Shown piece after piece: positions 18,073 through 25,843 of a DNA stretch of 33,394 nucleotides. The DNA is taken from assembly GCA_016776925.1 (NCBI GenBank), contig JADHSL010000022.1:1-33394 (forward strand), given 5' to 3'. This DNA comes from Pirellulales bacterium. GTDB taxonomy: Bacteria > Planctomycetota > Planctomycetia > Pirellulales > UBA1268. Below the pieces are notes generated by a model that worked only from the letters and a program-made list of their open reading frames with translations, was not told where the DNA came from and did not search any database. Position numbers and translations under genes: made by a program. Every line of letters begins with the position of its first letter. The stretch's first letter is position 1.

Positions 18073-18522
18073 GGCCTTCTCATCTTTCCGCAGGGGTACA
18101 CAAATTGTGATCAGTGGCCACTCACCTTCTGAAGGCCGCCCACCTTCTGAAGATTGTACCTCCTTTTTGCATTGCACCGAAACTCCTTCGTAGAGTCTTG
18201 GCAAAATTTATGTGCATAAAAAAACAATGTACTTGCAGAGCGCTACCAGCTTCCACGGCGACCGGTGAGTATGTTGAACAGGTGGCGGTTTGGCCCAGCT
18301 AAAACATGCGATCTTCAAAAGGCGATGTACTCACAACCGGACCACCCATGGCAGGGGCTCTACAAAGGCTTTTTGCCTGTTTTACCCAGAAATATGAATG
18401 GAATATGACGCATCTGAAGAAGATATTAAGATTTTAGTGGGTCAGACATAGATGTATAAGTAGTAAGGGGTTTGTACTTAGTTCGTCCTGTGTCCAGAAC
18501 GGTGTTCCTGAAGAGACAAAAC
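18073..18522. other. Divergent intergenic region between two operons
   Basis: About 450 bp separates the start of the minus-strand sulfatase from the start of the plus-strand DUF1549/DUF1553 gene. No convincing gene lies here; the frames that cross it are short or are upstream extensions of the two flanking genes. Promoters for both units must lie within it, but I could not place a -35/-10 pair with confidence. The part nearest the sulfatase holds a tandem dyad repeat (18123-18152), listed separately. The part nearest the DUF1549 gene (18395-18475) is AT-rich. Confidence 0.7.
18123..18152. repeat. Tandem 12-bp repeat containing a dyad, candidate operator
   Basis: CACCTTCTGAAG occurs at 18123-18134 and again at 18141-18152, an 18-bp start-to-start spacing. 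Each copy contains CTTCTGAAG, which is palindromic apart from its central base. The pair lies about 50-80 bp upstream of the sulfatase start at 18072. Two evenly spaced dyads upstream of an operon resemble a regulator binding site, but no regulator is encoded nearby and the match could be chance. Confidence 0.4.
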
Positions 18523-21297
18523 ATGAATCAGCGTTACCTCCACACCAGTTTTTTGCTCGTTGCAGTGGCGTCCTGCCTTCTGTCGCCGCTGGCACGCGCA
18601 GCAGACGAAACTCATGTTTCACGAATTGACGATCGCTTTTCCTCTGCAGCTAAGAGTGGATCAGAATCTCCCGACTTCCGTCGACATGTCGTCCCGCTCA
18701 TGGGTCGACTTGGTTGTAACGGCAGAGCGTGTCATGGCTCCTTTCAGGGCCAAGGTGATTTCCGGCTTTCACTCTTTGGCTATGACTTTAAGGCAGACCA
18801 CGAGAACCTCCTGCAGGGTGAAGACCCTCGCGTCAATATCGACAACTTAGAAGCCAGCCTCTTTCTCCAGAAACCTCTTGAGCAGGTTGACCACGGTGGT
18901 GGCCAGATCCTTGATCCTGACAGTTGGCAACTCGCTGTTCTCAAACAGTGGATCGAACACGGCGCTCAGGGAGTCAGCGACGATGACGCGGTATTTGTTC
19001 GGCTAGACGTTTCACCTGCTGAAATTGTTGCTCAGAAAAAAGGTCAGACGTGGCAACTGAAGGCAACGGCAGTATGGTCAGACGGAACGCACGAAGACGT
19101 TACGCCCCTCTGCCGATTCCGAACCAATAATGATCAGATTGCCGACATTGATGAGCATGGGTTTGTTACAGCAAAAGGTCCTGGTGACAGTCATGTCGTT
19201 GCCTTTTATGACAACGGCGTGGTGCCCATTCCTGTGATCTTTCCTGTCTCCGACAAAACAGGTTCTGAGTATCCTGACATCAAGACACCGACGCCGATTG
19301 ATGAACTCGTTGCGATGAAGCTACAAAAGCTTGGTGAAATACCTTCAGACTTATGTAGCGATGGTGAATTCCTGCGTAGGGCATCGCTCGATATCACCGG
19401 GACACTCCCTCCAGTTACAGAAACAGAAGCGTTCTTGAGTGATACGTCTCCAAACAAGCGAAGTGCGAAAGTCGAAGAATTACTTGAGCGACCTGGATAT
19501 GCCGCCTGGTGGGCAACCAAACTCTGTGACTGGACCGGAAACAATGATCGTAATCAAGGCAACAACGGGCCCGAGCGACGGCAAGGAGCCTCCCGGTTTT
19601 GGTACGAATGGATGCACACGAAAGTAGCCAAAAACCTACCTTATGATGAAATTGTGACAGGTATTGTTCTTGCCAAAAGCAGGCTTGAGGGAGAATCGTT
19701 TACAGCGTACAGCGAGCGAATGAGCCATTACCTTACAAATGAGGATGGTGCCTCATTTGGTGATCAACCATATCTCCCCTACTTCTGGACTCGACAAAAC
19801 TTTCGGAAGCCAGAGGAACAGGCGCTTGGATTTGCGTATACATTCTTAGGCGTCCGCATCCAGTGTGCGCAATGCCATAAGCACCCTTTCGATCAGTGGA
19901 CGAAAGACGACTTCGATCGCTTTAAAAATTTCTTCACACGCGTTGCGTATGCCAGCAAAGGTTCTGGTAAAGAAAACCAAAAAGCCTACAAGGAGATGCT
20001 TGTTACCCTTGGCATCGACATAAACGACAAGGATTTAAAGGGGAACAAGCTCTACGTGGCACTCGCAAAACTTGCTCAGAAAGGAAAAACTGTCCCTTTT
20101 GGTGAGGTCATTGTGACTCCGGCAAAGGCACCGCTTGACAAGGAAAAAATCGATGGGCTGATGGCCCAGATTAAGGCAGAAGACATTAAGCCAAGGAGAA
20201 AGGAACAGCTTGAAAGATTCCTCATGGGCCGCACAGCAACAGTCCTTGGTGGCAAGGAAATGAAGCTGGAAGAGATTGAGGACCCGCGTGAGATTCTTAT
20301 GGCCTGGATGCTTGATGATTCGAATCCATACTTTGCACAATCAATCGTGAATCGAGTCTGGTCATCGTACTTCAACGTCGGCATCGTTGAACCACCAGAC
20401 GACCTCAGCCTGGCAAACCCTCCAAGCAACCCTGAATTGCTTAACTACCTTGCTGAGGGCTTTCGAGAACACAACTTCGACATGAAGTGGTTGCATCGTG
20501 AAATTTGCAAGAGCGAAACCTACCAGCGTGGTTGGAGTCCCAACGCAACCAACCTGCATGACGATAGAAACTTCGGCCGAGCAGTAGCTCGAAGAATCCC
20601 GGCTGAAGTTATCTACGATGCGGTCCGAACAGCAACCGCGGGCGATCGTGAAGCAATGGAACTATGTTCGCTCGTTGAAAAGCGGGCAATAGCCGACACA
20701 TCTGTCGGATCCTACAACAACAATTACGCTCTTGAAATTTTTGGCCAGTCAACACGCGAAAGCAATTGTGATTGTGACCGTTCCATGGAGCCGAGCCTGC
20801 TTCAGACAGTCTTTCTTCAGAACGACAAAGAGATGCTTGACTCCATTAGCCGTCGTGGCAGTTGGCTTGATGAACTCACAAAAACGCTTCCGGATTTCAG
20901 CGACCCCGCTGCTGAAAAACTACGGCTGGAGCAAAAGCAAAGGCTTGCAAATGAAGTTGCGCAGCTCAACAAAAAATTGGAATACCACCTCAAGAAAAAC
21001 AACAAGTCCACAATCAAATCAATCAAGAAAGCACTTGCAGCAAAAGAAGCGGCAATGAAAGAACCAAAAGCCGGCAATGTCTTTGACGGCCCTGTATCGG
21101 AATGGGTTGCACAAAATGAAAACCACGTGCGTGACATTCTTGACAGCGCTTATTTGCGGACACTTGTTCGACGCCCAACTGATCGGGAGATCGATCGATC
21201 AATCGCGTACCTCAAAGAATCACCGACTGTTAAAGATGGAATTCGTGACATTCTTTGGGCCTTACTCAACACAAAAGAATTTGCTCTAAATCATTAA
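18523..21297 (+). CDS. PSCyt1-Big2-DUF1549-DUF1553 cytochrome-like protein
   Basis: The protein has 924 residues from the ATG at 18523, which starts a clear signal peptide (cleavage near ARA, about residue 26); 17 extra upstream codons are possible but spoil the signal. Domains in order: a planctomycete cytochrome-like region with CX4CH (C65, C70, H71; GCNGRACHG); a Big2/Ig-like domain about 160-245 (WSDGTHEDVTPLCRF); DUF1549 about 255-465 with a second heme-like motif CAQCH at 448-452; DUF1553 about 605-900, with a lysine-rich predicted coiled coil near 795-850. It is complete and probably binds one or two hemes, which is inferred from motifs. It precedes a DUF1501 gene by 53 bp, repeating the pair at 2-4051 with a different accessory domain (Big2 in place of F5/8C). 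Biochemical function unknown. Confidence 0.93.
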   Translation: MNQRYLHTSFLLVAVASCLLSPLARAADETHVSRIDDRFSSAAKSGSESPDFRRHVVPLMGRLGCNGRACHGSFQGQGDFRLSLFGYDFKADHENLLQGEDPRVNIDNLEASLFLQKPLEQVDHGGGQILDPDSWQLAVLKQWIEHGAQGVSDDDAVFVRLDVSPAEIVAQKKGQTWQLKATAVWSDGTHEDVTPLCRFRTNNDQIADIDEHGFVTAKGPGDSHVVAFYDNGVVPIPVIFPVSDKTGSEYPDIKTPTPIDELVAMKLQKLGEIPSDLCSDGEFLRRASLDITGTLPPVTETEAFLSDTSPNKRSAKVEELLERPGYAAWWATKLCDWTGNNDRNQGNNGPERRQGASRFWYEWMHTKVAKNLPYDEIVTGIVLAKSRLEGESFTAYSERMSHYLTNEDGASFGDQPYLPYFWTRQNFRKPEEQALGFAYTFLGVRIQCAQCHKHPFDQWTKDDFDRFKNFFTRVAYASKGSGKENQKAYKEMLVTLGIDINDKDLKGNKLYVALAKLAQKGKTVPFGEVIVTPAKAPLDKEKIDGLMAQIKAEDIKPRRKEQLERFLMGRTATVLGGKEMKLEEIEDPREILMAWMLDDSNPYFAQSIVNRVWSSYFNVGIVEPPDDLSLANPPSNPELLNYLAEGFREHNFDMKWLHREICKSETYQRGWSPNATNLHDDRNFGRAVARRIPAEVIYDAVRTATAGDREAMELCSLVEKRAIADTSVGSYNNNYALEIFGQSTRESNCDCDRSMEPSLLQTVFLQNDKEMLDSISRRGSWLDELTKTLPDFSDPAAEKLRLEQKQRLANEVAQLNKKLEYHLKKNNKSTIKSIKKALAAKEAAMKEPKAGNVFDGPVSEWVAQNENHVRDILDSAYLRTLVRRPTDREIDRSIAYLKESPTVKDGIRDILWALLNTKEFALNH

Positions 21298-21350
21298 TCC
21301 TGGCGTCTTCGCCACAAAGAATCAAAAAACGTATTACTTGGAGAAATATT

Positions 21351-22652
21351 ATGGCTCTTCATCGAACTTGTGACGGTGTTGTTCGCAGAGACTTTTTGAA
21401 ACTTGGGGCACTCGGGGCTGGTGGCCTTTCTCTATCGAATTACCTGCGATGGACGCACGCCGCATCGGCCCGGCCAAAGGGTGCAAAAGCTGCCATTTTC
21501 ATTAACCTCCCTGGCGGTCCATCCCACATGGACACGTTTGACCCAAAGCCAGATGCACCGTCTGAATACCGTGGTGAGTTTAGCGCTATCAAGACATCTG
21601 TTCCTGGCATCCAGATCAGTGAGCATCTGCCGAAGCTTGCACAGTGCATGGACAAGTACGTCATCCTGCGAGGTATCACGCACTCGCTCGCTGCCCACAA
21701 ACTCGGGCAGGAGTATGTCAACACTGGCAATCGCCCAATTCCGTCTCTTGAATTCCCTGGCTACGGAGCCGTTGTCAGCCGCGAACTTGGGGGACCGATG
21801 GAACTGCCGCACAATGTTGCGATTCCAAAAAACAACCAAGGTGGGACCGGCTACCTTGGCGTGAAGTATGCAGCCCTCGCCACAGGAAAAACTCCAACGC
21901 CTGGCATGCCTTTCAGTGTTCGTGGCATGACGCTCGATGGCAGCCTTACTGTCAGTGATGTCGAACGCCGCCAAATGCTTCTTGAAGATCTCGACCAACG
22001 CTTCCATGCCATCGAAGACAAGAACCAACTTGTTGAAGGCCTCGACAGATTTACAGAGCAGGCCCACAAAATCATTACTTCGCCCATGGCAAAAGTGGCC
22101 TTTGACACAAACCGTGAGAGTTCAAGCTTTGCAGCACCCTTTGGCGAAACGAAGTTTGGGCAGAGCTGTCTGTTAGCGACGCGGCTCGTCGAACATGGAG
22201 TGCCATTTGTTACTATCTCGTACGGTGGATGGGACACTCACCGTGACAACTGGAATGCACTTAAAAACAAACAACTACCACCACTCGATGAAGGCTTATC
22301 AGCCTTGTTCACGGGTCTTGAGCAGAAGGGACTTCTGGACTCAACGGCAGTGCTCGTTACTGGTGAATTTGGCCGAACACCAAAAATTAACACAACACGG
22401 AATGGACGAGATCATTACGCCAGAGCCATGTTTATGCTGATGGCAGGTGGTGGCATCTCCGGCGGGAGAGTTCTCGGAGAGACTGATGACACTGCAAGTG
22501 GTCCTCGACACGATGGCCATTCTCCTGATGATGTTGCAGCAACCTATTACAGTCTGCTTGGCATTGATCCAACGAAGGAATACCACACGAGTACCGGTCG
22601 ACCAGTTATGATCGTACGAGATGGAAGTGTGATTCCAGAATTGATGAGCTAG
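21351..22652 (+). CDS. DUF1501 family protein, Tat-exported
   Basis: The protein has 433 residues. The ATG at 21351 is preferred because it follows a GGAGA ribosome site by about 7 bases and places a twin-arginine signal, RRDFLKLGALGAGG, at residues 12-25. An upstream in-frame start at 21255 would overlap the previous gene and bury that signal. DUF1501 marks: GGPSHMDTFDPKPDAP near residue 60, and TGEFGRTP followed by GRDHYARAMFMLMAGGGI near residue 345. The family belongs to the alkaline-phosphatase-like fold and has no settled activity. It lies between the DUF1549/DUF1553 gene (53 bp upstream) and a PQQ-type propeller (19 bp downstream), so the three probably form one transcript. Confidence 0.94.
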   Translation: MALHRTCDGVVRRDFLKLGALGAGGLSLSNYLRWTHAASARPKGAKAAIFINLPGGPSHMDTFDPKPDAPSEYRGEFSAIKTSVPGIQISEHLPKLAQCMDKYVILRGITHSLAAHKLGQEYVNTGNRPIPSLEFPGYGAVVSRELGGPMELPHNVAIPKNNQGGTGYLGVKYAALATGKTPTPGMPFSVRGMTLDGSLTVSDVERRQMLLEDLDQRFHAIEDKNQLVEGLDRFTEQAHKIITSPMAKVAFDTNRESSSFAAPFGETKFGQSCLLATRLVEHGVPFVTISYGGWDTHRDNWNALKNKQLPPLDEGLSALFTGLEQKGLLDSTAVLVTGEFGRTPKINTTRNGRDHYARAMFMLMAGGGISGGRVLGETDDTASGPRHDGHSPDDVAATYYSLLGIDPTKEYHTSTGRPVMIVRDGSVIPELMS

Positions 22653-22671
22653 TTAGAAAGCAGACCAGCAG

Positions 22672-23964
22672 ATGCGCAATCATGAATTCCGTGGCCCACT
22701 ACGTAAATGGGCTACTGCCGCTCTGTACGTACTATGCGTCATGACCTCTACGGATATATTCGCAGAATCATGGGGGCGGTTTCGTGGCCCAAATGGTACT
22801 GGAGTCGCCGAGAACACCGGTGCCCTACCGGTGCACTGGTCAAACGAGAAAAACCTTGTCTGGAAGACTCCCGCTGCTCGTGGTTCGAGTTGTCCAATTC
22901 TTGTGAAGGACTTGATTGTGTTCACAGGATATAGCGGCTATGGAGAGAAGCTTGACGATCCGGGAGAACGTGACAGCCTGAAACTCCACATCATTGCAAT
23001 TGCTCGAAATGATGGCAGCCCGCAGTGGACACTCACGCTTACCCCTTCCCCTGAGGAACAGGAAGCGACGCCTCGTGTTGCTGATCACGGCTATGCCTCG
23101 CCTACGCCCTGCACAGATGGTGAAAAAATCTATGCTGCCTTTGGTCCATCTGGCGTGGTCTGCTGTTCACTTGATGGGAAAGAGATCTGGCGAACGAGTA
23201 TCGGCACGGGTGTTGCCGGCTTCGGGGCAGCGGCCTCACCCATTGTCTACGGAGACCTGGTGTATATCAACGCTGCTATTGAGTCACAAGCACTCGTTGC
23301 CATTAATAAACATACGGGGGAAATTGCCTGGAAGGTTGAAGACATCAACAAAGCATGGACGACACCCACGATTGTCACGCCCAAGAATGGAACACCCGAA
23401 CTTGTCATGCACCATAAGGAACTCATCCGCGGATACGACCCAAAAACTGGAGAGGTCCTTTGGACATGCCGAGGGATTCCCGATTACGTCGTGCCTGGCA
23501 TCGTTGTTGTTGATGACATTCTGTACTGCTCCGGCGGCAGACAGAATCGAACAATCGCTGTCAAAGCTGGCGGCCGGGGTGACGTGACAGAGACCCATAA
23601 ACTCTGGGAAGTGACTGTGGGTGCGAACGTGACAACACCCTTGTTTCACAACGGCTACTTATTCTGGTCACACGACAAGGGAATGGCCCAATGCTTAAAT
23701 GCAGAAGACGGAAGTACGCTTTTCCGGGAACGCTATGAATCTCGTGACCGTGTTTACGCATCCGTTGTACTCGGAGATGGCCGACTCTATGCACAACTCC
23801 GAGATGGCACATGCGTGGTGATGGCAGCAAAGCCCGAGCATACTATTCTTGCTGAAAACCTTCTTGGTGATGGTGAAGAACAATTTAATGCAACTCCGGC
23901 CTTTGATCAGGGCCGTATCATCTTGCGTTCAACCAAGGCTGTGTACTGCGTGGGCAAGAAGTAG
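22672..23964 (+). CDS. PQQ-type beta-propeller repeat protein
   Basis: The protein has 430 residues with an N-terminal signal of about 30 residues (cleavage near IFA). It opens with WGRFRGPNGTGVAENTG, the same motif as the propeller at 10924-12183, then shows PQQ-like blades such as IARNDGSPQWTL, INKHTGEIAWKVED, YDPKTGEVLWTCRG and LNAEDGSTLFRERY. Such proteins resemble the propeller of quinoprotein dehydrogenases and BamB, but PQQ binding is not provable from sequence here. It follows the DUF1501 gene by only 19 bp. The repeated linkage of cytochrome-like, DUF1501 and propeller genes suggests a shared extracytoplasmic, perhaps redox, role (inference). Confidence 0.9.
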   Translation: MRNHEFRGPLRKWATAALYVLCVMTSTDIFAESWGRFRGPNGTGVAENTGALPVHWSNEKNLVWKTPAARGSSCPILVKDLIVFTGYSGYGEKLDDPGERDSLKLHIIAIARNDGSPQWTLTLTPSPEEQEATPRVADHGYASPTPCTDGEKIYAAFGPSGVVCCSLDGKEIWRTSIGTGVAGFGAAASPIVYGDLVYINAAIESQALVAINKHTGEIAWKVEDINKAWTTPTIVTPKNGTPELVMHHKELIRGYDPKTGEVLWTCRGIPDYVVPGIVVVDDILYCSGGRQNRTIAVKAGGRGDVTETHKLWEVTVGANVTTPLFHNGYLFWSHDKGMAQCLNAEDGSTLFRERYESRDRVYASVVLGDGRLYAQLRDGTCVVMAAKPEHTILAENLLGDGEEQFNATPAFDQGRIILRSTKAVYCVGKK

Positions 23965-24206
23965 ACGCTCACCTTTCTCCTTGAGCTTCTTCCAATAAAT
24001 TCCTGGTAAAGGAATACACATTCCCTCCGTTGCTGTCTTTGGTATCGAACGTGCCGCGCGGTCAATCAAATCGCTGGGTCGATTTTGAATACATCCTTAC
24101 TGTCACAGACGAGCAAGTACTCATTCGGCGAGACATGCTGCCAGAAGAACTAGTCTTAGGGTATAGTTAGAATTTTCAAGTAGCCTTCTTTTATTGGAAG
24201 CACGTC

Positions 24207-25685
24207 ATGCACCGAATCTTCGCAGTCGCCATTACCCTCCTTCCTGCCGCCTTATTCGCAGCTGAAAAACCAAACGTCATCTTTTTTATCGCTGACGATG
24301 TCAGCTGGAACGACTATGGCTGTTATGGCAGCCAGACGGCCCGCACACCCAACATTGATGCGCTGGCAGCGCATGGACGTCGATTCGACAATGCCTATCT
24401 GACCGCAAGTAGCTGTAGTCCAAGTCGCTGCAGCATCATCACGGGACGTTTCCCACACAACAACGGGGGTGCGAGTGAGCTTCATCGGCCGCTGTCGTGG
24501 CACTTGGTGAAGTTTCCATCCCTGTTACGGACGGCAGGCTACTACACAGCCCTCTCGGGTAAAGACCACATGCCACAGGACGATCCACCAAAGGGTAACA
24601 CCGCTCCTGAAAAAACGTGGGATCACAAAGATAGCGGCAAAAACAAAGACAACTCAGGCGGTCACGCGAACTGGGTGAAGCTCACCAGAGATCGTCCCAA
24701 GGGCAAGCCCTTTTTCTTCTGGTTCGCTGCGTACGACGCTCATCGTGGCTGGGATGCCGATAGACAGTGGCACGACGCTTTTGGCCCAAAGCATAAGAAG
24801 AACACGGTCACCGTCCCACCTTTTCTGGTCGACGATGACGCAACCCGCGACGACCTGGCGTCATACCACAATGAGGTCACCCGATTCGATTACTTCATCG
24901 GACTCACCATTGCTGAATTGAAGGATCAAGGTGTACTCGACAACACACTGATCTTTGTCCTCGCCGACAACGGACGCCCATTTCCGCGAGCCAAGACTCG
25001 CCTGCACGATAGCGGGATGAAGACAGCGCTCGTTGCACATTGGCCCACTGGGATTAAATCAGCTGGTCAGCCTACAAGGAGTCTGACAAGCGTCATTGAC
25101 CTGGCTCCAACGGTTCTTGCAGCCGCAGGTGTCCCTGCACCGAAGACGATGCAGGGAGTCAGCCTCCTGCCACTGTTTGATGATCCAGAAGTGACCGTCC
25201 GTCGCTACGCGTTCTCCGAACATAACTGGCACGACTACGAAGCCTATGGACGCAGCATTCGTGACAACAGGTTCCTGTATCTCATTAACAGGCGACCCCA
25301 CCTACCATGGCAAGGGCCAGCAGACTCCGTACGGTCCGCATCTCACAGTTCCTTACGGACTAAAAAAGAACAAGGAACACTTACCACTGCACAGCAGGAC
25401 GTATTCCTTGCGCCTCGACCTGCCGCCGAGTTTTATGATGTTCGCAACGACCCAGAACAGTTGCACAATCTAGCAGGCAGTGCACAGTACACCGAGGTCG
25501 AGAAGAAACTAGCTGCCATTTTGAAGCAGTGGAAGCAGGAAACTGGTGACACGGTTCCCCAAAAGCTTACCCCTGACACATTTGATCGAATCAATGGTGA
25601 ATCATTAAGAATTGGAACGCCACGTGGCATCGCCCCAGGTGAGGCGAAGAGTGCCGATCGTATCAATTACCCAGGACCTCGCTGA
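24207..25685 (+). CDS. Secreted sulfatase resembling N-sulfoglucosamine sulfohydrolase
   Basis: The protein has 492 residues with a short signal peptide (cleavage near LFA, residue 18). Type I sulfatase marks: metal-binding ADD at 29-31, NDYGCYG, formylglycine motif CSPSR at C70, and LADNGRPFPRAKTRLHDSGM in the C-terminal half. The last segment, with DNG-x-PFP and a following basic/aromatic stretch, recalls heparan N-sulfatases (SGSH) rather than arylsulfatase A types. This would imply cleavage of N-sulfate from a glucosamine, but planctomycetes carry many diverged members, so substrate is uncertain. It starts 242 bp after the propeller gene, so it may have its own promoter. The C-terminus (TPRGIAPGEAKSADRINYPG) is typical of planctomycete family members. 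Confidence 0.9.
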   Translation: MHRIFAVAITLLPAALFAAEKPNVIFFIADDVSWNDYGCYGSQTARTPNIDALAAHGRRFDNAYLTASSCSPSRCSIITGRFPHNNGGASELHRPLSWHLVKFPSLLRTAGYYTALSGKDHMPQDDPPKGNTAPEKTWDHKDSGKNKDNSGGHANWVKLTRDRPKGKPFFFWFAAYDAHRGWDADRQWHDAFGPKHKKNTVTVPPFLVDDDATRDDLASYHNEVTRFDYFIGLTIAELKDQGVLDNTLIFVLADNGRPFPRAKTRLHDSGMKTALVAHWPTGIKSAGQPTRSLTSVIDLAPTVLAAAGVPAPKTMQGVSLLPLFDDPEVTVRRYAFSEHNWHDYEAYGRSIRDNRFLYLINRRPHLPWQGPADSVRSASHSSLRTKKEQGTLTTAQQDVFLAPRPAAEFYDVRNDPEQLHNLAGSAQYTEVEKKLAAILKQWKQETGDTVPQKLTPDTFDRINGESLRIGTPRGIAPGEAKSADRINYPGPR

Positions 25686-25753
25686 ATGCAAATCGCTCGG
25701 CCGGCAACTTTGCCACTTGTACCAATACATCGGTATTTTCGTGCAAAAAAGGA

Positions 25754-25782
25754 ACTCGAAATCAGGCCAAAACACTCGAAAT
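25754..25782. repeat. Two 9-bp direct repeats upstream of the desaturase gene
   Basis: ACTCGAAAT occurs at 25754-25762 and 25774-25782, spaced 20 bp start to start (about two helical turns). A short inverted repeat, AATAC-ATCG-GTATT, lies just upstream at 25724-25737. They occupy the 158-bp gap before the desaturase gene and could bind a regulator, but short repeats of this kind also arise by chance. Confidence 0.25.
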
Positions 25783-25828
25783 TTCCTTCAGAACCGGTAC
25801 ATTGAAATGACTTCTGACTGACGTTTCC

Positions 25829-25834
25829 GAGGAG
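25829..25834 (+). promoter_or_regulatory. Ribosome binding site supporting a GTG start
   Basis: GAGGAG lies 9 bases before the GTG at 25844. It is the best Shine-Dalgarno match in this gap and decides the start of the desaturase gene, which has no ATG near its N-terminus. Confidence 0.6.
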
Positions 25835-25843
25835 ACTGATTCC

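Noticed and set aside
18073-18204. A longer N-terminus for the minus-strand sulfatase.
   Set aside because: The extension is polar with a repeated SSEGG/SEGEW element that simply translates the DNA repeat, and it hides the signal peptide that starts at 18072.
21432-22067. A 211-codon minus-strand frame.
   Set aside because: Antisense shadow of the second DUF1501 gene, without ribosome site or recognisable motif.
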